From Solimonas soli DSM 21787 (GTDB lineage: Bacteria; Pseudomonadota; Gammaproteobacteria; Nevskiales; Nevskiaceae): a stretch of DNA of 40,170 bases. The translations under genes and the position numbers were made by a program. A model generated the notes under the pieces. That model had not been told where the DNA came from, ran no database searches, and was given only the letters and a program-made list of their open reading frames with translations. This document shows positions 9,684 to 18,216 of this stretch, piece after piece. The stretch is taken from the NCBI RefSeq assembly GCF_000474945.1, contig NZ_AXDW01000024.1, forward strand, positions 1-40,170, in the 5' to 3' direction. Within the stretch, counting starts at the first letter, position 1, and the number at the start of each line of letters is the position of its first letter.

Positions 9684-9776
9684 GGAAGCTCCGTGAGTCC
9701 GCCGCGTCTGGGGTGCGGCTTGAGGCAGGTGGCGATAGTAAACGCTGGCGTCGCGCCGGCACTGAGGAAAATCCCT

Positions 9777-9859
9777 TAACCACGGCTTCCGCCGATTTCA
9801 CAGAACGGATTCGTATGGAGCTGTGCGAAATCTGTATGAATCCGTGAAATCTGTGGTTA
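9777..9859. repeat. 83-bp imperfect palindrome abutting the peptide transporter start
   Basis: Nested inverted repeats: TAACCAC (9777-9783) with GTGGTTA (9853-9859), GATTTCAC (9794-9801) with GTGAAATC (9844-9851), and GGATTC (9807-9812) with GAATCC (9838-9843). The element ends 9 nt before the transporter ATG, so it covers the ribosome-binding region. It is AT-richer than its surroundings and resembles dispersed palindromic elements seen in many bacterial genomes. A regulatory role is possible but not shown. Confidence 0.65.
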
Positions 9860-9868
9860 GGCTTTTGC

Positions 9869-11461
9869 ATGAACCGACCCGATCCGACTGCCGATTCCGG
9901 CACCTTCCTCGGCCATCCGAAAGGCCTCTACGTCTGTTTCCTGACCGAGATGTGGGAGCGCTTTTCGTTCTACGGCATGAAGGCGCTGCTGCTGCTGTAC
10001 TTCATCAAGTACCACCGCTTCAGCGACGAACTCGGCTACAACCTGATCGGCGCCTACGGCGGGCTCGTCTACGCGGCGCCGGTGTTCGGCGGCATGGTCG
10101 CCGATCGCTGGCTCGGCATGCGCAAGAGCATCCTGCTCGGCGGCGTGCTGCTCTGCCTCGGTCATTTCGCGATGGCGATCGAAGGCCATCCGGCGCGCAT
10201 CGTCGAGGGCCGCATCGTGCGCGACGCGGCGGCGCTGCAGGTCTTCTACTTCGCGCTGGCGCTGATCATCGTCGGCGTCGGCTTTCTCAAGGCCAATGTC
10301 TCGACGCTGGTCGGCCGGCTCTACGACGAACACGATCCGCGCCGCGAAGCCGGCTTCTCGATCTACTACGCCGGCATCAACGTCGGCGGCCTGTTCTCCG
10401 GCGTCGCCTGCGGCTGGCTGGCCGACACCTACGGCTGGAGTTATGGCTTCGGCGCGGCCGGCGTCGGCATGTTGTTCGGCCTGCTCAGTTTCGTGCTCGG
10501 CCAGCGCCATCTGCTCGGCCGCGCCGAGGCGCCGCAGCCGCGGCGCTTGCGCGAGCGATGGTTCGCCGGCATGTCGCGCGAATGGTGGATCTATCTGGCG
10601 ACGCTCGGCGGTGTCGTCGTCGCCTGGCAGCTGATGCAGCGTCACTCGCTGATGCTGCGGATCGCCGGCCTGCCGGAGATGAGCGCGGTGCTGTGGGGCA
10701 TGCATGCCATCGCCGCCGCGCTGCTGGCGTGGATCGCCTGGTTCCTCGTCGCGCGCTGCAAGCGCCGGCAACGGCAGCAGATGCTGGTGCTGCTCGTGCT
10801 CATCGTCTGCTGCCTGATCTTCTTCACGCTCTACGAGCAGACCTACGGCTCCTGGGTGCTGTTCTCCGACCGCGTGATGAACCGCGACACCGACTGGTTC
10901 GGCTGGCATTACCAGTGGACCGCCGAGCAGCTGACCTCGCTCGGCTCGCTGTTCATTCTCGTGCTCGCGCCGCTGTGCGCCTGGCTGTGGCCCTGGCTCG
11001 ACCGCCGCGGGCTCAATCCGGGCAAGCCGATGAAGTCGGCGCTCGGCCTGATCGTCGCCGGCCTGTCGTTCGTGGTGCTGGTGTGGAGCACGCGCCATCC
11101 GCAGGCCAACGGTCTCACGGCGTTCTGGTGGTTCGTGTTCGCCTACTTCGTCCTGGAGGTCGGCGAGATGCTGTTGTCGCCGATCGGCCTCGCCGCGGTG
11201 ACGGAGCTGTCGGTCGCAAGCGTGGTCGGCGTGATGATGGGCGCGTGGTGGCTCGGTACGGCGTACTCCGAGGTGCTCGCCGCCGCGCTCGGCAAGCTGT
11301 CGGCGCTCGACGTGCCGCAAGACGGCGCGATCATCGTCGCCGACGCCCTGGCCCGATACGACGCGCTGTTCGTCTGGTCGGCGAAGATCGGTGTCGGTGC
11401 CGGTCTCGTCATGCTCGCGCTCGTGCCGCTGCTCAAGCGCGGCATGCACGGCGTCCGGTAG
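9869..11461 (+). CDS. POT/PTR-family proton-dependent peptide transporter (Dtp-like)
   Basis: 530 residues, an inner-membrane MFS protein with about 12-14 hydrophobic segments. The POT signature is at the N-terminus: TEMWERFSFYG contains the ExxERF motif (Glu27, Glu30, Arg31) needed for proton coupling and peptide binding. The segment INVGGLFSGVACGWLADTYGW fits the family's second signature. It should import di- and tripeptides with protons. The gene is divergent from the S9/M28 peptidase pair across 185 bp, which suggests that products of those enzymes are its substrates. No strong Shine-Dalgarno is seen, and the 83-bp palindrome lies directly upstream. Confidence 0.93.
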   Translation: MNRPDPTADSGTFLGHPKGLYVCFLTEMWERFSFYGMKALLLLYFIKYHRFSDELGYNLIGAYGGLVYAAPVFGGMVADRWLGMRKSILLGGVLLCLGHFAMAIEGHPARIVEGRIVRDAAALQVFYFALALIIVGVGFLKANVSTLVGRLYDEHDPRREAGFSIYYAGINVGGLFSGVACGWLADTYGWSYGFGAAGVGMLFGLLSFVLGQRHLLGRAEAPQPRRLRERWFAGMSREWWIYLATLGGVVVAWQLMQRHSLMLRIAGLPEMSAVLWGMHAIAAALLAWIAWFLVARCKRRQRQQMLVLLVLIVCCLIFFTLYEQTYGSWVLFSDRVMNRDTDWFGWHYQWTAEQLTSLGSLFILVLAPLCAWLWPWLDRRGLNPGKPMKSALGLIVAGLSFVVLVWSTRHPQANGLTAFWWFVFAYFVLEVGEMLLSPIGLAAVTELSVASVVGVMMGAWWLGTAYSEVLAAALGKLSALDVPQDGAIIVADALARYDALFVWSAKIGVGAGLVMLALVPLLKRGMHGVR

Positions 11462-11483
11462 GGCGCGTCAACGCGATGGCGCT

Positions 11484-12992
11484 TCAGTGCGGCGATTTGC
11501 GGCGCCGCCACAGCGCCGCGATGGCAAGCGGGCTGAGCAGTATGCCGAGTGCGCCGCCACCATCGCTTCCGCCTGAACCCGTCGTGCTGCCGCCCGTGGT
11601 CGATCCGCCGGTTGCCGCACCGTTGCAGTCGACCGCACTCGCCCTGCCGGGGTCCTTGCCGTCGAGACTCGTACAACCGCTGCTGCCGGCGAGTGCGGTC
11701 TGAAGCGTCGTGCCGGTACTGCTGGCTGCCGTCCAGGCACGGTCGAGACGTGCGAAGTAGTCGGGCTCGCCATTGCCCTGAGTCGGCGCGTCAGGATCAC
11801 ATGCCCCGTTGCCGCCGGACAAGGTGCCGACGATGCGCTTGTTCTGGTTCAGCAGTCCGGAGCCCGATGAACCGCCCTCCGTCGTGGCGGTCGACCAGTG
11901 CACCTCCCAGGTGTCGGCTTTGAAGCCTTGTGCGCAGCTCGTATCACTGTCGACGTCGGTGAAGCAGATGTCGTCCGCCGTCGTAGCGGTCTGCGTGTAC
12001 AGGCTGATTTTCTTGTCGTCGCCGGCGGGATGGTGAATGACGGCGCCGGACGTTGGTGCCGTAGGGCTCACTTCCCATCCGTCGTAGTGGACGTTGTAGC
12101 TCGACGGTGGAGCGCTGGCGAGCTCGAACAGCAAAAAGTCCGTGACGCTCTTGCCGCTGGTACCGGAGAGCAAGGTCTTGCCGTGGATATTCTGCGTGAC
12201 CGTTCCTGCCGTGCCGAGCGAGCATGCGGAGCGCTGAACGTTGAAGTAAGCAATCGTCTCCGTGACATTGTCGCCCCGACAGTGGTTCGCGGTGAGAACC
12301 AGTGCGCGGTCATCCTGGGCGGTGTTGTTGACCAGTGATCCCGAACAGAAAAAGCCCTCGCCGTCGATGATGACGGTCAGCAGCACGGTCGAGCGAATCT
12401 CGTCGCGATATGCGTTCCCGGCGGGGCAGGCGACGTTGATCTCGCACGCACCCGATTTGCCGGTGGCGCCTGGATAGCCCTTGGCCGCCGGGGTGCTGAA
12501 GTCACGGAACGCGTGGAATGCGCGCGCGGCGTGCAAAGAGAATGCCGATTTAACGTCGGTCGGCATGCGCGCTTCGAGTACGACTTCGTCACCGCGCGCA
12601 ATCGGCGTGACGAAGCTGCCATTGTCGGCACTCGTGTATGGGCCCTGCACGTCGGCGCCGGCGCTGCCGTACAGGTAGAGTGCGGCGCCGGGCGGCAGCT
12701 GCAGCGAATCGAATGCGAAGCTGAGCGATTTTGCGCCGCTGGAGCCCACGCGCAGGCGCCAGCGCGCGATACCTGCTTCCGGCTGGTCCCAGGTGCCGCG
12801 ACTCGTTCCGATGGCAAGGGGGGTGCCGACCGCGAACTGCAGCGGCCGGTGCTTTGCTTCGATCACGGCTGCCTTTACGGTGACAGGCGACAGCTCGACG
12901 AGCGCGACACCGGCGAGATCGTCGAGCGTCGGCGTGTAGGCATGGGCCAGACCGCAACACAGCAGTGACACGAACGTGATGAGGGCACGCAC
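11484..12992 (-). CDS. Secreted trypsin-like serine protease (lysyl-endopeptidase-like) with GlyGly-CTERM-type tail
   Basis: 502 residues from GTG 12992, chosen because it gives a clean signal peptide (MRALITFVSLLCCGLAHA) and has GGGG 8 nt upstream. An N-terminal beta-rich region of about 20-150 precedes the S1 protease domain of about 165-430, with triad His237 (LTANHC), Asp285 (DFLLFEL) and Ser376 (GGSSGSGLL). Several paired cysteines suggest disulfides. The last 40 residues are a Gly/Ser/Thr linker, a GGG motif, a hydrophobic helix and terminal RRRK. This is the layout of GlyGly-CTERM sorting signals processed by rhombosortase in type II secretion. It converges on the peptide transporter with 22 bp between, extending the protein-degradation theme. 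Confidence 0.88.
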   Translation of the reverse strand: MRALITFVSLLCCGLAHAYTPTLDDLAGVALVELSPVTVKAAVIEAKHRPLQFAVGTPLAIGTSRGTWDQPEAGIARWRLRVGSSGAKSLSFAFDSLQLPPGAALYLYGSAGADVQGPYTSADNGSFVTPIARGDEVVLEARMPTDVKSAFSLHAARAFHAFRDFSTPAAKGYPGATGKSGACEINVACPAGNAYRDEIRSTVLLTVIIDGEGFFCSGSLVNNTAQDDRALVLTANHCRGDNVTETIAYFNVQRSACSLGTAGTVTQNIHGKTLLSGTSGKSVTDFLLFELASAPPSSYNVHYDGWEVSPTAPTSGAVIHHPAGDDKKISLYTQTATTADDICFTDVDSDTSCAQGFKADTWEVHWSTATTEGGSSGSGLLNQNKRIVGTLSGGNGACDPDAPTQGNGEPDYFARLDRAWTAASSTGTTLQTALAGSSGCTSLDGKDPGRASAVDCNGAATGGSTTGGSTTGSGGSDGGGALGILLSPLAIAALWRRRKSPH

Positions 12993-13082
12993 CGATCGAT
13001 CCCCGAAAAGATGGCGAGCAACTGTAGCGGTTCGTCGCGACCGAGTTGTTTCCAATTGTCAGGCCGTGACGGCCGTCGGCGC

Positions 13083-14018
13083 TCAGGCGGTGGGCGGCGG
13101 TGGTTCGGCGGCGTCGATCAGCCGCAGGGCGGTGCCGTCGCCGAGCCGCAGCGCCGCCTCGCGCGCGCCGAGCTGCAGGACCACGCTGGCCAGCGCGCCA
13201 TGGTCGTCGGCGACGGCATCGATGATTTCGCCGACCGCCTGCGTCTCGCCGGCCGCCAGCACGTCGCTGCCCGGCGCCGGCGGCGGGCCGTCGATGCGGG
13301 CGACGAACAGCCGCCGCTTGAGCTGGCCGAGATAATGCAGGCGCGCGACGATTTCCTGGCCGGTGTAGCAGCCCTTGCTGAAACTGATGCCATCCAGCAG
13401 ATCGAGATTGGCCATCTGCGCGACGAAGTGATCGCGTGTTTCGGGCAGCACGAGCGGAATGCCGCCTTCGATGTCGGCGCGGCGCCACTGCGTGCCTTCG
13501 GCTTGCCGCAACGACGCTGGAATCTGCGGGCGCAGCGCGGCGATCGTCTCGCGTGAAGCGACGAGGCTGTAGCGCGGCCGCGCGCCGAGGCGGCGCACGA
13601 CGGCGATGCCGCGCGCGTCGCGCGCGCACTGCAGCGGCGCCTGCGGCGCCGGCAGCCGCAGCGACGCCAGCAGCGCCGCCGCGTCGTCGCCGATCACGGC
13701 GAGCGCGTCGAGATCGTCGGCCCGGGCGAGCGTCACTTTCGAGCGCAGCACGAACAGCTTCAGCCGCGCTAGGGTCGCGTCGGCGATCGCGCGATGCAGC
13801 TCGATCAGGATGTCGTCGCCGGCGCGCAGCAGCGTGAGGACCGCGAGCATGCGGCCCTTCGGGCTGTTGTAGCTCGACAGCTGCGCCTGATGCTCGCTCA
13901 GCCTGCGCACGTCGTTGCTGAGCTGGCCCTGCAGGAAGGCATCGGCGTCGTCGCCGCCGACGCGCAGCCAGACACGTTCGGTGCTGTCGGTGACGAGCAG
14001 TTCGGGGGACAGCGTCAT
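13083..14018 (-). CDS. ygfZ: YgfZ/GcvT-type folate-binding Fe-S maintenance protein
   Basis: 311 residues from ATG 14018. An upstream in-frame ATG at 14075 would add 19 residues without family support. The GcvT-like fold binds tetrahydrofolate, and YgfZ proteins help keep certain Fe-S enzymes active. The hallmark K-G-C-Y-x-G-Q-E appears as FSKGCYTGQEIVARLHYLG, with the essential Cys, and the early SPKGRMLA segment also fits. It is divergent from the sdh cluster, which encodes an Fe-S enzyme, across 144 bp. That placement suits the role but does not prove shared control. Confidence 0.9.
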   Translation of the reverse strand: MTLSPELLVTDSTERVWLRVGGDDADAFLQGQLSNDVRRLSEHQAQLSSYNSPKGRMLAVLTLLRAGDDILIELHRAIADATLARLKLFVLRSKVTLARADDLDALAVIGDDAAALLASLRLPAPQAPLQCARDARGIAVVRRLGARPRYSLVASRETIAALRPQIPASLRQAEGTQWRRADIEGGIPLVLPETRDHFVAQMANLDLLDGISFSKGCYTGQEIVARLHYLGQLKRRLFVARIDGPPPAPGSDVLAAGETQAVGEIIDAVADDHGALASVVLQLGAREAALRLGDGTALRLIDAAEPPPPTA

Positions 14019-14162
14019 GGTCAAAAATGCTCCGCCTGCCGCGGTTTCCGGCATCGCGGCATGTCCGGACGACATACCTTCGTTGCGGGACCAGCGGGAA
14101 ATTTGTCACACTATTATGGATGCATTGCTCGCATCCCCGGATGCACACCACGCATTTACGCG

Positions 14163-14369
14163 ATGTCCCTCATGCCCGAAGATCCGCCAGCCGAGCCCGT
14201 GAAGTCCACGGAGACCGTTGCGCTCGCTGAGCTCTTGCGGCAGAACCCGCCGGAAACGGCGGTGCCCCCGGCAACGGCGCCGGTCCGGGAGATCGGCGGT
14301 CGCCGCGACGGCCCCGAGCCGACGCGCTACGGCGATTGGGAAAAGAACGGGCGTTGCATCGATTTCTGA
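14163..14369 (+). CDS. SDHAF4-type (DUF1674) succinate dehydrogenase assembly factor
   Basis: 68 residues. The first 40 are low-complexity, rich in proline, glutamate and alanine. The C-terminus is the DUF1674 signature, EIGG and then GPEPTRYGDWEKNGRCIDF, matching mitochondrial SDHAF4/Sdh8. In mitochondria that factor binds the flavinylated SdhA subunit before it joins SdhB and limits oxidant production. It lies 50 bp upstream of sdhC on the same strand, so a role in SDH assembly is well supported. The ATG at 14172 is an alternative start. It is easily missed because of its size. Confidence 0.88.
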   Translation: MSLMPEDPPAEPVKSTETVALAELLRQNPPETAVPPATAPVREIGGRRDGPEPTRYGDWEKNGRCIDF

Positions 14370-14419
14370 TCGTCTCGCGCCGCACACACGTCGCACCTCA
14401 CGTCCCGAAGGGAGCCGGA

Positions 14420-14821
14420 ATGACTACGAAAACACCCGCGCAAAGTCGCCCCTTGTCGCCGTTCATGCTGGGGCAGTACTACCGCTTCCAGTGGACCTCG
14501 CTGCTCAGCTTCGGCCACCGCATCACCGGCATCGGCCTGACCTTCGGCACCGCGCTGGTCGCGCTGTGGCTGATCGCGCTGGCCAGCGGCGTCGACACCT
14601 ATGGCGCCGTCGCGCCGCATCTCAAGGCCTGGTACGGCCAGGCGCTGATGTTCGCCTGGACCTGGGCGTTGATGTACCACCTGTGCAACGGCATCCGTCA
14701 CCTGTTCTGGGACATCGGCGTGGGCTTCGAGCTGAAGACCGCGCAGCGTTCGGGCACCTTCGTCGTGCTCGGCTCCATCGTTCTGACCGTGGCCGCCTGG
14801 GCGGTTGCGTACATCGCCTGA
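14420..14821 (+). CDS. sdhC: Succinate dehydrogenase cytochrome b556 subunit
   Basis: 133 residues, an inner-membrane anchor of complex II with three predicted membrane helices. SFGHRITGIGL carries the Ser/Arg quinone-site region, and HLCNGIRHLFWDIG contains the heme b ligand region. With SdhD it holds heme b and ubiquinone. AGGGAG precedes the ATG at good spacing. The stop is 10 nt from the sdhD start. Confidence 0.95.
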   Translation: MTTKTPAQSRPLSPFMLGQYYRFQWTSLLSFGHRITGIGLTFGTALVALWLIALASGVDTYGAVAPHLKAWYGQALMFAWTWALMYHLCNGIRHLFWDIGVGFELKTAQRSGTFVVLGSIVLTVAAWAVAYIA

Positions 14822-14831
14822 GGATCGCGTC

Positions 14832-15227
14832 ATGGCCAAGACTTCCAAGGATCTCAAGTCGCCCCTGTCGCGCGCGCGCGGCCTCGGCTCGGCGAAGGAC
14901 GGCGTCCATCATTTCTGGGTGCTGCGCATTTCGGCGCTCGCGCTGATCCCGCTGTCGCTGTGGTTCGTGTTCTCGCTGGCGCGGCTGGCGACCGGCCCGG
15001 CCGATTTCTACTCGGTGCAGCACTGGGTGTCGGCACCGTCGGTCGCCGTGACGCTGGTGCTGTTCCTCGCCACCGCGCTCTACCACTCGGTCCTCGGCGT
15101 GCAGGAAGTGATCCTCGATTACGCCGTCGGCTCGCTGCGCCTGACGTTGCTGCTCGCCTCCCAGTTCCTCCACGCGATCGTCGCCGCCGCCGGCATCTTC
15201 GCCGTGCTCAAGGTCGCGCTCGGTTAA
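14832..15227 (+). CDS. sdhD: Succinate dehydrogenase hydrophobic membrane anchor subunit
   Basis: 131 residues with three membrane helices. [14 protein letters not shown] holds the second heme b ligand (His) and the conserved Asp-Tyr near the quinone pocket. A basic N-terminus ([16 protein letters not shown]) precedes the first helix, consistent with a cytosolic N-terminus. ATG 14832 is preferred because nothing upstream is conserved. It lies between sdhC (10 nt) and sdhA (17 nt), so it is part of one transcript. Confidence 0.95.
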   Translation: MAKTSKDLKSPLSRARGLGSAKDGVHHFWVLRISALALIPLSLWFVFSLARLATGPADFYSVQHWVSAPSVAVTLVLFLATALYHSVLGVQEVILDYAVGSLRLTLLLASQFLHAIVAAAGIFAVLKVALG

Positions 15228-15244
15228 CGCAAGGATCATCACGA

Positions 15245-17038
15245 ATGTCCGCTTACGAAATCGTTCACCACGAATACGACGCGATCGTCGTCGGCGCCGG
15301 CGGCGCCGGCCTGCGCGCGACGCTCGGCCTGGCCGAGGCCGGCCTGAAGACGGCCAACATCACCAAGCTGTTCCCGACGCGCTCGCACACCGTGGCGGCG
15401 CAGGGTGGCATCTCGGCGGCGCTCGCCAACATGGGCCGCGACGACTGGCGCTGGCACTTCTACGACACCGTGAAGGGCTCCGACTGGCTCGGCGACCAGG
15501 ACGCCATCCAGTACATGACGCGCGAGGCGATTCCCGCGATCATCGAGCTCGAACACTACGGCGTGCCGTTCTCGCGCACGCCGGAAGGCAAGATCTACCA
15601 GCGTCCGTTCGGCGGCATGACCACCGAATTCGGCAAGGGCCCGCCGGCACAGCGCACCTGCGCCGCCGCCGACCGCACCGGCCACGCCATGCTGCACACG
15701 CTTTACCAGCAGTCGCTGAAGTGCAAGGCGCAGTTCTACATCGAGTACTTCGCGCTCGACCTGCTGATGGACGACGACGGTTCGTGCAAGGGCGTGCTCG
15801 CCTGGGACATGGCGACCGGCCAGCTGCATCGCTTCCGCGCGCATCTGGTGATCCTCGCGACCGGCGGTTACGGCCGTGCGTATTTCTCGGCGACCTCGGC
15901 CCATACCTGCACCGGCGACGGTGGCGGCATGGTGCTGCGCGCCGGCCTGCCGCTGCAGGATCTGGAGTTCGTCCAGTTCCACCCGACCGGCATCTACGGT
16001 TCGGGCTGCCTGATCACCGAAGGCGCGCGCGGCGAGGGTGGTTACCTCACCAACAAGTCGGGCGAGCGCTTCATGGAACGCTACGCACCGAGCGTCAAGG
16101 ATCTCGCGCCGCGTGACATGGTCAGCCGCGCGATGGCGACCGAGATTCGCGAAGGCCGCGGCGTCGGCGAGGAAGGCGACCACATCCATCTGCATCTCGA
16201 GCACCTCGGGCCGGAAGTACTGCATCAGCGCCTGCCGGGCATCTCGGAATCGGCGAAGATCTTCGCCGGAGTCGACGTCACCAAGGAGCCGATCCCGGTG
16301 GTGCCGACCGTGCACTACAATATGGGCGGCATCCCGACGCTGTGGACCGGCGAAGTCGTCACCAAGCGCGACGGCAATCCGGACAGCATCGTGCAGGGCC
16401 TGATGGCGGTCGGCGAAGCGGCCTGCGTGTCGGTGCACGGCGCCAACCGCCTCGGCTCGAATTCCTTGCTCGACCTCGTCGTGTTCGGCCGCGCCGCGGC
16501 GATCCGTGCCGCCGAGCTGGTGAAGCCGGACACGCCGCACAAGAAGATTTCGAGTGCTTCGGAAGACAAGGCGCTGACGCGTCTCGACCGCTTCCGCAAT
16601 GCCAGGGGCGGTACGCCGACGGCGAAGATCCGCCTCGACATGCAGAAGACCATGCAGAAGCACTGCGCGGTGTTCCGCGACGGTCCGACCATGCAGGAAG
16701 GCATCATCAAGCTGAAGTCGGTGATCGACAACTACGTGCAGGACGTCGGCGTTTCCGATCGCGGCATGATCTGGAACTCGGATCTGGTCGAAACGCTGGA
16801 GCTCGACAACCTGCTCGGCCAGGCGCTGTTGACCATCGTCGGCGCCGAGAACCGCAAGGAATCGCGCGGCGCGCACGCCCGCGACGACATCAAGGATCGC
16901 GACGACAAGGAATGGATCAAGCACACCATCGCATGGCGCACCGGCGACACGGACGTGCAGATCGACTACCGCCCGGTCCACATGCAACCGCTCGACAACG
17001 AGGTGGAACACATTCCGCCCGTTGCCCGCAAGTACTGA
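15245..17038 (+). CDS. sdhA: Succinate dehydrogenase flavoprotein subunit
   Basis: 597 residues, the catalytic subunit oxidising succinate to fumarate. The FAD-binding Rossmann motif is [11 protein letters not shown] near residue 15. [10 protein letters not shown] contains His48, the residue expected to carry covalent [22 protein letters not shown] is the conserved flavoprotein-family signature, and the C-terminal helical and Arg-rich regions are complete. Covalent FAD attachment is helped by SdhE, encoded downstream. Length is standard. The four structural genes form a tight operon. Confidence 0.97.
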   Translation: MSAYEIVHHEYDAIVVGAGGAGLRATLGLAEAGLKTANITKLFPTRSHTVAAQGGISAALANMGRDDWRWHFYDTVKGSDWLGDQDAIQYMTREAIPAIIELEHYGVPFSRTPEGKIYQRPFGGMTTEFGKGPPAQRTCAAADRTGHAMLHTLYQQSLKCKAQFYIEYFALDLLMDDDGSCKGVLAWDMATGQLHRFRAHLVILATGGYGRAYFSATSAHTCTGDGGGMVLRAGLPLQDLEFVQFHPTGIYGSGCLITEGARGEGGYLTNKSGERFMERYAPSVKDLAPRDMVSRAMATEIREGRGVGEEGDHIHLHLEHLGPEVLHQRLPGISESAKIFAGVDVTKEPIPVVPTVHYNMGGIPTLWTGEVVTKRDGNPDSIVQGLMAVGEAACVSVHGANRLGSNSLLDLVVFGRAAAIRAAELVKPDTPHKKISSASEDKALTRLDRFRNARGGTPTAKIRLDMQKTMQKHCAVFRDGPTMQEGIIKLKSVIDNYVQDVGVSDRGMIWNSDLVETLELDNLLGQALLTIVGAENRKESRGAHARDDIKDRDDKEWIKHTIAWRTGDTDVQIDYRPVHMQPLDNEVEHIPPVARKY

Positions 17039-17062
17039 TCCTCTAGCCAGGAAGAACCAGCC

Positions 17063-17848
17063 ATGGCTCAGTTTTCTCTGCCGCAGAATTCGAAGATCGA
17101 CAAGAAGGCCGGCAAGGTCTTCAAGGCGCCGGCCGGCGCCAGGAAGGTCAAGACCTTCAAGATCTACCGCTACGATCCGGAAACCAACGCGAACCCGCGC
17201 GTCGACACCTATGAAGTCGACATGGGCAGCTGCGGTCCGATGGTTCTCGACGCGCTGATCAAGATCAAGAACGAAGTCGACGCCACGCTCACGTTCCGCC
17301 GCTCCTGCCGCGAAGGCATCTGCGGTTCGTGCGCGATGAACATCGACGGCACCAACACGCTCGCTTGCATCAAGCCCTGCGACGAGATCAAGGGCGACGC
17401 CAAGGTCTACCCGCTGCCGCACATGCCGGTGGTCAAGGACCTGGTGCCGGATCTCACGCACTTCTACGCGCAGCTCGCCTCGATCGAGCCGTGGCTGAAG
17501 ACCGACACGCCGGCGCCGACGCGCGAGCGTCTGCAGTCCGAAGAGGACCGCGCCAAGCTCGACGGCCTCTACGAGTGCATCCTCTGCGCCTGCTGCTCGA
17601 CCTCGTGCCCGAGCTACTGGTGGAACGGCGACCGCTACCTGGGCCCTGCGATCCTCCTGCAGGCCTATCGCTGGCTGGTCGACTCGCGCGACGAAGCGAC
17701 CGGCGAGCGTCTCGACGCGCTCGAGGATCCGTTCAAGCTGTACCGCTGCCACACGATCATGAACTGCTCGAAGACCTGCCCGAAGGGACTCAATCCCGCC
17801 AAGGCGATCGCCGAGACCAAGAAGATGCTGGTCGAGCGCAAGCTCTGA
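17063..17848 (+). CDS. sdhB: Succinate dehydrogenase iron-sulfur subunit
   Basis: 261 residues that pass electrons from SdhA FAD to the quinone site. The N-terminal ferredoxin domain binds [2Fe-2S] through CREGICGSC and a later Cys. The C-terminal domain binds [4Fe-4S] ([12 protein letters not shown]) and [3Fe-4S] ([17 protein letters not shown]). The N-terminus has about 30 extra basic residues ([20 protein letters not shown]) before the ferredoxin fold. It follows sdhA by 24 nt and is itself followed by a hairpin terminator. Confidence 0.97.
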   Translation: MAQFSLPQNSKIDKKAGKVFKAPAGARKVKTFKIYRYDPETNANPRVDTYEVDMGSCGPMVLDALIKIKNEVDATLTFRRSCREGICGSCAMNIDGTNTLACIKPCDEIKGDAKVYPLPHMPVVKDLVPDLTHFYAQLASIEPWLKTDTPAPTRERLQSEEDRAKLDGLYECILCACCSTSCPSYWWNGDRYLGPAILLQAYRWLVDSRDEATGERLDALEDPFKLYRCHTIMNCSKTCPKGLNPAKAIAETKKMLVERKL

Positions 17849-17870
17849 TCGCAGCGGGACTCAAAGACCG

Positions 17871-17897
17871 GGGCGGCTCTGCCGCCCTTGTCGTTTG
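17871..17897 (+). terminator. Hairpin terminator/attenuator between sdhB and sdhE
   Basis: GGGCGGC (17871-17877), loop TCT, GCCGCCC (17881-17887), then TTGTCGTTTG. A 7-bp GC stem with a T-rich run fits a moderate Rho-independent terminator. It would make sdhCDAB more abundant than sdhE-ygfX. Confidence 0.6.
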
Positions 17898-17908
17898 TGG
17901 AGAGATGA

Positions 17909-17983
17909 ATGAGCAAGGTCCTCACCCCGCCGTCCGCGCCGCGGCCGGTCCGCCGCCGCGGTCGCGCCGCCTCGCGACCATGA
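17909..17983 (+). CDS. Possible 24-codon leader ORF coupled to sdhE
   Basis: ATG 17909 follows GGAGAG (17899-17904) at good spacing. It encodes 24 residues that are Arg/Pro-rich toward the end. Its TGA (17981-17983) overlaps the sdhE ATG (17980) as ATGA. The sdhE start has no Shine-Dalgarno of its own, so re-initiation from this leader would explain its translation. The alternative is a longer SdhE from ATG 17905 in the sdhE frame, but there the Shine-Dalgarno touches the start codon. I see no homology for the peptide. Confidence 0.4.
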   Translation: MSKVLTPPSAPRPVRRRGRAASRP

Positions 17984-18216
17984 GTACGGAAGGCCGTCTG
18001 CGCTGGCTCTTGCGGCGCGGCATGAAGGAACTCGACGTGCTGATGGAGCGTTACTACGCGCAGCGCTGGCCGAGCGCGCCGCCGGACGAGAAGGCCGAAT
18101 TCCTGCGCCTCGTCACGCTCGCCGAGGACCCGGACATCTGGGCCTGGACGATGGGCTATGCCGACGTACCCGCCGAATATGCCCTCATCATCGAACAGCT
18201 TCGCGTCTACCGTTGA
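17980..18216 (+). CDS. sdhE: SdhE FAD assembly factor
   Basis: 78 residues of the SdhE/YgfY (DUF339) fold, which promotes covalent FAD attachment to SdhA. The family core is clear: RLRWLLRRGMKELDVLMERYY includes the RGMKELD (RGxxE) motif, followed by AEDPDIWAWTMGY. ATG 17980 gives the usual family length. An in-frame ATG at 17905 would add 25 low-complexity residues. It is downstream of sdhB beyond a hairpin terminator, and its end overlaps ygfX, reproducing the known ygfY-ygfX pair. Confidence 0.9.
   Translation: MSTEGRLRWLLRRGMKELDVLMERYYAQRWPSAPPDEKAEFLRLVTLAEDPDIWAWTMGYADVPAEYALIIEQLRVYR

Noticed and set aside
15239-17752. An 837-codon minus-strand frame across sdhA and sdhB
   Set aside because: Antisense to two certain genes, low-complexity, no recognisable domain.
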